Source: Acidobacteriota bacterium (GTDB taxonomy: Bacteria; Acidobacteriota; Terriglobia; Terriglobales; Acidobacteriaceae). From it: a stretch of 13,293 nucleotides of DNA. A model generated the notes under the pieces. The model was not told where the DNA came from. It worked only from the letters and a program-made list of their open reading frames with translations, and searched no databases. This document shows positions 1 through 7,000 of the stretch, one piece after another; position 1 is the stretch's first letter; each line of letters opens with the position of its first letter. The stretch is from NCBI GenBank assembly GCA_021805955.1, contig JAJZDO010000011.1, forward strand, positions 1-13,293, in the 5' to 3' direction. The translations under genes were made by a program, and so were the position numbers.

Positions 1-214
1 GTTTGACATAGTCCCGCACGATCTCAGCCAATTTTGCGTAGGCGACGAGATTGTGCCATTCCGTGCGCTCCTGCTGGTTGCCCTGCTGGTCTTTGAATCG
101 CTCGCTGGTGGCCAGGCTGAAGTTGACCACGGGTTGCCCGCTCGGCAGGGCCTTGAACTCAGGGTCTTTGCCGACGTTGCCAAGCAGAATGACTTTATTC
201 ACACTTTTGGCCAT
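1..214 (-). CDS. ssb: Single-stranded DNA-binding protein, N-terminal part (cut by window edge)
   Basis: The first 71 residues of an SSB protein are present; the rest lies beyond the left edge. SSB coats single-stranded DNA in the cytoplasm during replication, recombination and repair through an OB fold. The visible part begins [20 protein letters not shown], the usual first strand of bacterial SSB. It continues with a [11 protein letters not shown] segment, then [11 protein letters not shown] and [11 protein letters not shown], which match the family's conserved E-x-T-E-W-H and (K/L)AE(I/V)-x-x-Y blocks. The ATG is preceded by GGAGAAG about 7 nt upstream, which supports this start. The acidic C-terminal tail that recruits partner proteins cannot be seen. 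The gene follows the upstream small membrane protein gene after 78 bp and probably has its own promoter. Family assignment is secure. Confidence 0.95.
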   Translation of the reverse strand, partial: MAKSVNKVILLGNVGKDPEFKALPSGQPVVNFSLATSERFKDQQGNQQERTEWHNLVAYAKLAEIVRDYVK

Positions 215-242
215 GAATATCTTCTCCGAAAGGTTAAGCAAA

Positions 243-251
243 AGGATAGCA
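243..251 (-). promoter_or_regulatory. Candidate extended -10 promoter for ssb
   Basis: On the minus strand this reads TGCTATCCT, which fits the extended -10 pattern TGnTAnnnT. It lies 28 bp before the ssb ATG and would give a leader of roughly 20 nt. No convincing -35 hexamer is found 16-18 bp further upstream, which extended -10 promoters can do without. This is motif matching by eye only. Confidence 0.3.
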
Positions 252-292
252 GAGTGAGGCTGGATCGGTGCGGGCTTCGGTTGTGCTGCAGG

Positions 293-556
293 TCAGTTTC
301 GGAGTTTTCGGAGCCATTTGGCCAGGCCGAGCACGCTCAGCAGCAGCCCGAATGGAACGCACATCGTGCCAACGATCAGGGCAAACCAGCCGGAGTTGGA
401 GTGAGCGCCGTCGCGATTGATGCCTCCCAGGACGGTTGCAGCAAGCAGGAGCGCGACCAGCCCAACGCCTAATATCGATAAACCGCCGATGAGAAGCTCG
501 CGTGTCCCATCGCTGACGGGTGGGGAATCAGAGGCGAAGATGTGTGGATCGTTCAT
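293..556 (-). CDS. Small two-helix membrane protein of unknown function
   Basis: An 87-residue protein that I do not recognise. After a polar N-terminus of about 20 residues there is a hydrophobic helix at about residues 21-45 (LLIGGLSILGVGLVALLLAA core), a short polar loop around NRDGAHSNSG, and a second helix at about 57-79. It ends in the basic tail KWLRKLRN, which suggests a cytoplasmic C-terminus and therefore a cytoplasmic N-terminus. The ATG at 556 has a GAGAG element about 5 nt upstream. An alternative in-frame ATG at 589 overlaps the stop of the DUF420 gene as ATGA and would add 11 residues (98 in total), but it has no visible ribosome binding site. Its place right behind cyoE and the DUF420 gene suggests co-transcription with terminal oxidase assembly genes. 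A role there is only a guess. Confidence 0.7.
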   Translation of the reverse strand: MNDPHIFASDSPPVSDGTRELLIGGLSILGVGLVALLLAATVLGGINRDGAHSNSGWFALIVGTMCVPFGLLLSVLGLAKWLRKLRN

Positions 557-585
557 CGGAACTCTCGTGCGGGATGACATCGGGG

Positions 586-1128
586 TCATGCCCGGGCTGC
601 GGCCAGCATGGCGTAAACAATGACGCCGGTAACTGAGACATAAAGCCAGATGGGGAAAGTCCAGCGCGCGATTCGACGGTGGTTTGGGATGCGCCCGGTG
701 AGAGAGAAGAAGAAAGTGATCAGGATCATGGGCAGAGCGACGACGCTGAGCAGAATATGACTGACCAGGAGGATGAGATAGAAGGTGCGAAGCGGGCTGT
801 GTATCGGGTAATGGCTCTCGCCGTGCAGTGCGTGGTTGACGATGTAGCTGACCAGAAAGAGCGCGGAAAAGATAAAGGCGGTCAGCATGGAGGTCCGATG
901 CGCCGGAATGCGCCGAGCACGGATGAAGACAAAGCCAATGAGCAGGGCCGAAGCGCTGAGGCCGTTCAGCAGTGCGTTGAGTGCGGGCAGGAAGGTGAGC
1001 CGCAGACTGGAAGGATCCGCAGCCGGGTGCACGTAAATGAGCCAGAAAAGAAAGAGCGTGGCGGCCAGGCTGATGCCGAGGATGGCCGCGATCGCTGGTC
1101 GAGTGGGCAGTGTCTGAGTCGCAGTCAT
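586..1128 (-). CDS. DUF420 membrane protein (YozB/CtaM-like), probable cytochrome oxidase assembly factor
   Basis: A 180-residue polytopic inner-membrane protein of the DUF420 family. Five hydrophobic segments lie at about residues 12-34, 47-69, 82-100, 115-141 and 156-176. Histidines that recur in this family are visible: H77 in RRIPAHRTSM, H99 and H102 in NHALHG, H124 in LVSHILLS and H150 in GRIPNHRRIARW, followed by WLYVSVTGVIVY. In Firmicutes the family member YozB/CtaM is needed to make active heme-copper oxidases; the histidines are candidate metal or heme ligands, which is inference here. The gene begins 17 bp after cyoE ends, which agrees with a joint role in cytochrome oxidase biogenesis. 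A GGGGGA element lies about 8 nt before the ATG. Family call is strong; the exact biochemical role is not known. Confidence 0.85.
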   Translation of the reverse strand: MTATQTLPTRPAIAAILGISLAATLFLFWLIYVHPAADPSSLRLTFLPALNALLNGLSASALLIGFVFIRARRIPAHRTSMLTAFIFSALFLVSYIVNHALHGESHYPIHSPLRTFYLILLVSHILLSVVALPMILITFFFSLTGRIPNHRRIARWTFPIWLYVSVTGVIVYAMLAAARA

Positions 1129-1145
1129 AGGCGTTTTCCCCCGAG

Positions 1146-2138
1146 TTAGCGAATGGTGGCGGCAAGCATGAGGCCGGTGAGAAGAAGCGGCAGGTAGAGT
1201 ACGCTGACCTTCAGCAGATCACGGGCAACCATGCGGCTCTCCGTTTCGTCAAGGGTGCGCAGGATACGGCTGAAACGCACCGTGTAGGCAAGATAAAACA
1301 GGCCGAGCAGGATGGCTAGCGCAGCGTAAGCGGAACCGGCCATGTGCAGCCACCACGGTGCAAGGCTCACGGGGATCATCAGTACGGCATAAACCAATGC
1401 TTCGATTACCGTGGACAGGCCATCAGGCTGGACGACGGGTAGCATGCGAATGCCTGCGCGTGCATAATCCTGGCGATAGAGCCAGGAGATGGCCATGAAA
1501 TGCGGAAACTGCCAGACGAAGAGGATCGCAAACAGCGCCACACCCTGCCACTCGATCTGCCCACGGGATGCCGTCCAGCCCAGCAGCGGCCCGGCAGCAC
1601 CGGGAAATGCACCGAGGAATGTAGCCAGGGGCGTGACGCGTTTGAGCGGCGTATAAATTGCAACGTAGGTGAAAGCGGTCAGCAGCGCCAGAGCGACGGT
1701 GAGCAGGTTCGTGGTCAACAGCAGCGTCCAGCCACCCAGCAGGACAGCCCCCAAGCCGAGTGTCAGGCCCTGTAACAGTGAGATGCGTCCGGAGGCGATA
1801 GGCCGATGCGCGGTGCGCAGCATGAGCGCGTCAGACTTGCGCTCCATTACCTGATTGAGCGCGCTGGAGCCTGCGGAGACAAGCGCCACGCCGAGCAAGG
1901 TTTCGACCAGGCCGCGTTGCACGCTGGTGATGCCGGAGCGGATGGAGCCGAGGTAAAAGCCCGCCCAGGTGGTGACGAGCACCATGGCCGTGACTTTGAA
2001 CTTGAACAACTCGCGCAAATCGCCAATCAGCGTCGCCGTCGCGCCTGCTGAGGGGTGCATCAAGTGCTGCCTCTGGCTCGCAGCGGATGCGGACAGGGGA
2101 GTGATCGGATCGGTCGATACAGGCGAACTCATCGTCAT
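1146..2138 (-). CDS. cyoE: Protoheme IX farnesyltransferase (heme O synthase, CtaB/CyoE)
   Basis: An integral membrane prenyltransferase of the UbiA superfamily that attaches a farnesyl group to heme b to give heme O, the cofactor (or heme A precursor) of heme-copper oxidases. Numbering from the chosen ATG gives 330 residues. The first polyprenyl-diphosphate/Mg site is at N95, E99 and D103 (NQVMERKSDAL, then RTAHRPIASG). This replaces the usual first Asp of NxxxDxxxD by Glu. YTPLKRVTP lies near residue 162 and WQFPHFMAISW near 210, and the second Asp site is in DYARAGIRMLP (D224). About eight to nine hydrophobic helices follow the family pattern. The frame stays open to an ATG at 2273 (375 aa), but the extra 45 residues are not family-like and use rare codons (TTA, AGA), so 2138 (or ATG 2132) is preferred. 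A GGTGG element lies about 8 nt before 2138. Confidence 0.93.
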   Translation of the reverse strand: MTMSSPVSTDPITPLSASAASQRQHLMHPSAGATATLIGDLRELFKFKVTAMVLVTTWAGFYLGSIRSGITSVQRGLVETLLGVALVSAGSSALNQVMERKSDALMLRTAHRPIASGRISLLQGLTLGLGAVLLGGWTLLLTTNLLTVALALLTAFTYVAIYTPLKRVTPLATFLGAFPGAAGPLLGWTASRGQIEWQGVALFAILFVWQFPHFMAISWLYRQDYARAGIRMLPVVQPDGLSTVIEALVYAVLMIPVSLAPWWLHMAGSAYAALAILLGLFYLAYTVRFSRILRTLDETESRMVARDLLKVSVLYLPLLLTGLMLAATIR

Positions 2139-2291
2139 GTGCAAGGCCACCGAATGCTCACATCTCATGCCATCTCGGCGCAATCGTAATTCCTGGCTTA
2201 AAGTTGAATGGGCGATGACAGACCAGGGATGTGAATCTGCCTGCTCCTGCCCGATGCTGACCTCTTTCAGCATGATACCTGCTCTATGCGG
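2139..2291 (-). other. Stretch between aroK and cyoE: leader or alternative cyoE N-terminus
   Basis: This 153-bp stretch lies between the aroK stop and the preferred cyoE start. It is open in the cyoE frame from an ATG at 2273, which would leave an 18-bp gap to aroK and has a GAGCAGG element 4 nt upstream. The encoded 45 residues have no resemblance to the UbiA family. No clear promoter or hairpin was recognised in it. Confidence 0.35.
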
Positions 2292-2960
2292 TCAATATAT
2301 CCGAATTTGCGAGAGATGGTCGGCAATTCGCTGTGCTATCTCTTCGGGCAACAATCCATCGACAGGGACGGTGAGATGCGCCTGGCGATAGAGCGGGAGC
2401 CTCTGGCGATAGCGCGCAGCCAGCCGCTCCCGGTCTGCTAGAACAGGGCGCAGGATTTGCGCTTCCACACTGCAGCGCCGGATGGCTTCATCCAGCGAGA
2501 CATCCAGGTAGATGAGTCGGACAGCGGGCGATTGCAGAAGCAGGCGGCGCGTACGCGCATCTTCAATGGCTCCACCACCGAGTGCAAGCACGCAAGGTTG
2601 AAGTACGGTGGATTCAGCCTGCGTCTCGGTCAGGTTTACGACGGAATCCGCCTGCACCAGTTCGGCGATGGTCCGATGCTCCCGTTCGCGAAACCAGGCT
2701 TCTCCGTGCTTCTGGAAGAGTTCCGCGATGCTGTGCCCGTTTTCGGTCTCGATGACTGCGTCCACATCCAGAAATCGCCATCCCTGTCGAGATGCAACCA
2801 GCTTTCCCACGGTCGTTTTGCCCGCTCCCATGAATCCGGTGAGCGCCAACAGCCGAATATCTCCGGTTGGTTTGGAGAGATTTCGAGAATTCGGATTGAC
2901 TGAGAAGTCAGGGGCGCTCACTGGTGATCGCCTGTTCGATTTTCTGCCAGAGGTTGTCAT
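2292..2960 (-). CDS. aroK: Shikimate kinase
   Basis: Cytoplasmic NMP-kinase-like enzyme that phosphorylates shikimate at the 3-OH with ATP, the fifth step of chorismate synthesis. With the chosen ATG it has 222 residues. The P-loop is GFMGAGKTTVGK (K48), the shikimate/Mg site is FLDVDAVIE, and the substrate-binding Arg block is WFREREHRTIAEL. The glycine-rich ALGGGAI follows, then the lid Arg in ILRPVLADR and a late YRQRLPLYRQAH block matching the family's R-x-P-x-Y motif. The roughly 35 polar residues ahead of the P-loop domain are longer than in most AroK proteins. The ATG at 2960 has AAGAGGAG 5 nt upstream but sits 53 bp inside the anti-sigma factor gene. A GTG at 2921 (14-bp overlap) is the alternative, with a much weaker ribosome binding site. 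Product assignment is secure; the start is less so. Confidence 0.94.
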   Translation of the reverse strand: MTTSGRKSNRRSPVSAPDFSVNPNSRNLSKPTGDIRLLALTGFMGAGKTTVGKLVASRQGWRFLDVDAVIETENGHSIAELFQKHGEAWFREREHRTIAELVQADSVVNLTETQAESTVLQPCVLALGGGAIEDARTRRLLLQSPAVRLIYLDVSLDEAIRRCSVEAQILRPVLADRERLAARYRQRLPLYRQAHLTVPVDGLLPEEIAQRIADHLSQIRIY

Positions 2961-3195
2961 CCGGCTCCTCTTCGATGGGAAGGAGCAAGCGTGCCGCCTG
3001 TGCAATGGCTTCAAGCTCAGCAAGCAGCGCCTGACAGCGCGCGCAGTCTTTCAGGTGAGCATCGGTCTGCAGGTCTTCGCCTGCGGCGATACGTGCCGCC
3101 ATCTGGGATTGGAAGACTGCGCACTCCTGTTCATGCGACGAGGAGGAGGATTGCGTCGGTGTGGAGTGGGGGTTGAGTCTCTCGGGTGAGTTCAC
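2908..3195 (-). CDS. Soluble zinc-finger anti-sigma factor (ZAS type)
   Basis: A 95-residue protein whose position directly behind an ECF sigma gene and H47-x3-C51-x2-C54 motif (AHLKDCARC) mark it as a zinc-binding anti-sigma factor that would hold the sigma factor inactive in the cytoplasm. C25, 22 residues before H47, is placed like the fourth ligand of the RsrA-type C-H-C-C zinc site. No hydrophobic segment long enough for a membrane helix exists, so it should be cytosolic. The C-terminal half (LLAELEAIAQAARLLLPI, DDNLWQKIEQAI) is helical and acidic, suitable for wrapping the sigma factor. It starts at GTG, overlapping the sigma gene stop as GTGA, with a strong GGAGG 7 nt upstream, so translation is probably coupled. 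Redox sensing is possible by analogy to RsrA but is unproven. Confidence 0.83.
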   Translation of the reverse strand: MNSPERLNPHSTPTQSSSSSHEQECAVFQSQMAARIAAGEDLQTDAHLKDCARCQALLAELEAIAQAARLLLPIEEEPDDNLWQKIEQAITSERP

Positions 3196-3836
3196 GGAAG
3201 CACCTCCGGGGAATTACGGGCGCTCAGCGCCTCACGCAATTTCATGCGCGCTTTATGAAGCTGTGATTTGGAGTTGCCAATGGAGCAGTCGAGCATTGTA
3301 GCAATTTCATTGTGCTCGTATCCGTCAATATCGTGCAGCATGAAGATCAGCCGATAACCGGCGGGCAAGTCGGCAATGGCCTTTTCCAGCGCCATGCGGT
3401 CAATGGAGCCAGTCAACCGCAGATCCTCAGTACCGAAACTACGCATGGGACCGGAATCCGGTGCGGGGTCCATCGCCTCGTCCAGCGAAACCAGGTTCAG
3501 TCCCTTGCGGCGAAGATGCATTAGCACAACGTTGACGGTCAGCCTGTGAAGCCAAGTGGAAAAAGCCGAATCTCCGCGAAAGGTGGCAATTTTCCGGTGG
3601 AGTTGGAGAAAGGCCTCCTGAGTTAGGTCTTCGGCTTCGGTTACGTTGCCTACCATGCGCATGCAAAGCGAGTAAACCCTTCGTTTGTGCTGGGCATAGA
3701 GTTGAGCGAAGGCCGCGTTGTCGCCAGCCTTCGCGCGTGCCAGTGTGTCATCCGCTTCCGGTGCAGCGACAGTTACCTGTTCCGCGGTGGTGGAATCGGT
3801 TTCGGCTACGGATGGTTGGGTGTGCCTTGGGGCCAA
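3192..3836 (-). CDS. ECF (RpoE-type) RNA polymerase sigma factor
   Basis: A 214-residue sigma-70 family factor of the extracytoplasmic function group, which directs RNA polymerase to a dedicated promoter set. Region 2 spans about residues 42-110: FAQLYAQHKRRVYSLCMRMV, then NVTEAEDLTQEAFLQLHRKI and FRGDSAFSTWLHRLTVN. A linker follows, then region 4 at about 148-203 (ALEKAIADLPAGYRLIFMLH, DGYEHNEIATML, and the recognition helix around SIGNSKSQLHKARMKLRE). About 30 polar residues precede region 2. The start is TTG: the frame runs back to a TGA with no ATG, GTG or other TTG between, and AGGAG lies 5 nt before this TTG. The gene is first in the minus-strand cluster, is followed by its anti-sigma factor through a GTGA overlap, and is divergent from the envelope operon, which could include its targets. 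Confidence 0.92.
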   Translation of the reverse strand: MAPRHTQPSVAETDSTTAEQVTVAAPEADDTLARAKAGDNAAFAQLYAQHKRRVYSLCMRMVGNVTEAEDLTQEAFLQLHRKIATFRGDSAFSTWLHRLTVNVVLMHLRRKGLNLVSLDEAMDPAPDSGPMRSFGTEDLRLTGSIDRMALEKAIADLPAGYRLIFMLHDIDGYEHNEIATMLDCSIGNSKSQLHKARMKLREALSARNSPEVLP

Positions 3837-3911
3837 AGTATCTCCTGCTCCGGATAGGAACGAAATTCTTGCATGTCGCCAACGAAACCTTCGATGAGCC
3901 GCAGCGACGTT

Positions 3912-3938
3912 AAGGTTGCAGGCTTCCTCTGCAAACTT
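3912..3938. repeat. Imperfect inverted repeat in the divergent intergenic region
   Basis: Two 10-base arms, AAGgTTGCAG and CTGCAAaCTT, match as reverse complements at nine of ten positions around a 7-base centre. The inner six bases, TTGCAG and CTGCAA, are exact. It lies 76 bp upstream of the sigma factor start and about 80 bp upstream of the Omp85 gene start. It could be a binding site for a dimeric regulator, or a stem-loop in the sigma factor leader RNA. Confidence 0.45.
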
Positions 3939-3952
3939 TGCCTGTACTCATT

Positions 3953-3960
3953 AGTATAGT
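3953..3960. promoter_or_regulatory. Overlapping divergent -10-like hexamers
   Basis: The plus strand reads TATAGT at 3955-3960 and the minus strand reads TATACT at 3953-3958, both close to the TATAAT consensus. They would serve the Omp85 operon (leader about 50 nt) and the sigma factor gene (leader about 110 nt). No good -35 hexamer at 16-18 bp was found for either direction, so alternative sigma factors or a regulator may be involved. Evidence is weak. Confidence 0.25.
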
Positions 3961-4016
3961 GAGCGGAAGCAAAGTCCATTCGTCAATATGACAGCGGAGC
4001 GGCAGAGTGCTGCCGT

Positions 4017-7000
4017 TTGCACTGGAGTTGGAGGTTACAGGCTATTTCCATTGCGTGGGAGCATGAGCGGGCGTTCGCGCGGCTGCGAGTCGGTCAACGC
4101 GGCCTTCTCGTCGCTGTCGGATGGGTGTGCCTGTTGGTATCGGCGCATGGAATTGCTCAAACGAGGTTGTCTCCGGCGGCGAAGGAGGAGAAGCAGGACA
4201 AGGCCGCTCCGCTGAAGGTGGCGGTTGGCCCGGATGCGATGCGACGGACTGCGGACCCTGCCAATGTAATCGCAAGCGATCGAAGATTGCGACGGTGGCA
4301 GGGATTGCCGGTTCTCAGAGTGGAGTTCACGGGAGTTGGGGAAGATCGACTCGCGCCTCTGCCGCAATCGCTGAAACAACAGCCAGGCAAGCCGTTGGAC
4401 GATGAAGCGGTTAACGCCAGCTTGCGGAGATTGTTCGCCACCGGGCTCTACGATGCGCTGGCTGTCTATGGGCATCGCGAGCAGAATGGTGTAGTGCTGG
4501 AGTTTCGCGGGCATCCACGGACTTTCATCGGCACTCTGAGTGTGATTGGCGCGCGCGGAGCGAACAGTAATTCCTTACTGTTGCGAGCCAGCCGATTGAC
4601 GCCAGGAACGCCATTTTCCGATCAGCGGCTGCAACGCGGTGAGGCCGATATGAAGCAGGAACTCATCCGGCTTGGCTATCCGCAGGCACAGATTCGTCAC
4701 GTGGTTACGTCCGATCCGCAGCAGCAACTCGTCAACATTGCTTTCACCGTGGTGCCTGGAGATCAGGCACACACTGGAAATATTTCGCTTGCCGGCGACA
4801 GCGGCATGGATACGGCAACATTTGAGCGGTATGCGCATCTCCGCAGCGGCGAGCGCGTCAATCAGGAGATCAGCAGCAAGGCAATGAACAGCCTGTTGAA
4901 GGAGTATCGCAAGCAGAACCGGATGGAAGCCGATGTGAAACTGGAGTCCCAGAGCTACGATGCGGCAAAGAACCTGGTCAACTACAAATTTGTCGCAAAT
5001 CGTGGTCCGGTGGTTCATGTGGTGGTGGAAGGCGCTCATCTGAGCCCGGAACACATCCGAACACTGGTGCCGGTCTATGAAGAAGGCGCAGTGGATGAGG
5101 ATCTGCTGAACGAAGGAAATCTTCGTCTGGCGAACTACTTTCAGCGACTGGGTTATTTTGACGTTAAGGTGAGCCATGAACGTCTATCTGCGCTGGAGCA
5201 GAGCGCACGTTCGGGAAAAGTGAAGATTCTTTATCATGTTGTGCTCGGTGCGCAGCACAAAGTGACTCGGGTATCGATCGAGGGTGCGCATTATTTCGAT
5301 CAGCGAACGCTGCATGACCTGTTGAGCGTAACCCCGGCGAATGCGTTCGATAAGCATGGTCTGTATAACCAGCAGCTTGTGCAGAGTGACGTGGCGGCGA
5401 TCAAGGCAATGTATCAGAACAACGGCTTCTCGTCGGTGAAAGTGACACCTCGGATTCTCGACGAGGATCAGCAGGGATCGGGTCCATCGGCAGGCGGAAG
5501 GAAAAAACAAGTGGGTCTTCAGGTGACTTACGTGATCGACGAAGGTCCCCAGCAGCGCGTCCGGACCGTCGATATCGTGGGCAATGAAAAGATCCCCAGC
5601 GCCGACTTGAAGAAGCTCTTGAACACGACGCCAGATCAGCCGCTGTCGCCGCAGAATCTGACGTCTGACCGGAATACTCTACGCACCTATTACCTGAGCA
5701 AGGGCTTCGATCAATCGGATGTGAATGTGACCGAGGCACCGACAAAGTCGCAGAAAAACAGGGTTGATGTTGTGTTTCAAGTCCACGAAGGGGAACAGGT
5801 GTTCGTGCGCAATGTGGTGACGACGGGATTGCACTTTACGCGACCTTCGACGATTGAACGTGCAGTGACGATCCATGCAGGCGATCCGTTGGATCAGTCC
5901 GCGCTCCTCGATACTCAGCGCAATCTCTACGATCTTGCGCTCTTCAGCGAAGTCAATCCCGTCGTGCAGAACCCGCAGGGCGAGCAACCGCGAAAGACGG
6001 TATTGTTGCAGACCGTGGAAGCAAGACGCTGGGATATCAGCTATGGAGCCGGATTTGAGATGCAGACCGGAACAGTGAACGGCACTCCGACAAGCAATCC
6101 CAACGGCACCGTGGGAGCGAGTCCGCGTGTTCTGGTCGAGGTCAGTCGAACCAACCTCTTTGGACGCAATCAGACTGCGTCGATTCGTGGACACTACGGT
6201 CTGCTGGAGCAGCAGGTGGACCTGCTTTTTCAGTCGCCACTGTTCCACAGCAGCCGCAATCTGGAGTTGCTGATCTCAGGCAGTTATAACAACAGTCAGG
6301 ATGTGGTCACTTACAGCGCATCGATTCTGGAGGCAAACTTTGGAATTACGGAGCACTTTCTGGGGGAACACGAATGGTTGAGCAGGGCGAACATGCTCCA
6401 GTACCAACTCATCTTCCGTCGCGTGAAGGTGAATGCCAACAGCGTGCAGGTGCCTATCACCGATATCCCGCTGCTGGCACAGGCAGTTCGTGTTGGCGGC
6501 CCTAGTTTCACGTGGATTCGTGACACGCGGGATGCACCGCTGGACGCGCATCGCGGAACATACACCAGCTTTCAGGAGTTTCTCTCGTCGTCCATATTTT
6601 CGTCCCAGGCAGACTTCGACCAGGTGGACACCTCCAACTCCAGCTACTACGAACTGGGACGCACGGGTATCACCTTCGCGCGCAATACGCGATACGGCCA
6701 GGAGCGCGCCTTCGGGAATCCCTCCTACGAGTTGATTCCACTGCCGGAACGTTTGTATGCGGGAGGCGCCAATTCGCACCGAGGCTTTGGGATCAACGCG
6801 GCGGGACCGCGGGATCCGCAGACAGGATTTCCCATAGGCGGAGCAGGCGTCTTCGTCAATAGCTTTGAACTTCGGTTGCCGCCTCCGACCTTGCCGTACT
6901 TCGGAACCTCCCTGAGTTTTGTGCCGTTTCATGATATGGGCAATGTTTTTACAAATGCGTCGGATGTATGGCCAAGCATGCTGCGCTTTCGCCAGCAGAA

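Noticed and set aside
679..1149. Plus-strand open frame of 156 codons opposite the DUF420 gene
   Set aside because: The translation is a highly charged low-complexity product typical of the antisense strand of a membrane protein gene.
557..1165. Minus-strand frame extending the small membrane protein to 290 residues
   Set aside because: The upstream two thirds overlap the DUF420 gene out of frame and give a His/Pro/Arg-rich shadow; only the last 87 residues look like a real protein.
3857..3880. Possible ECF promoter GGAAC...GTC on the plus strand
   Set aside because: The spacing of 13 bp between the elements is too short for known ECF -35/-10 pairs and the position is far from the Omp85 gene start.
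3959..3986. TTGACG as -35 for the minus-strand TATACT
   Set aside because: The spacer is 22 bp, outside the workable range for a housekeeping promoter.
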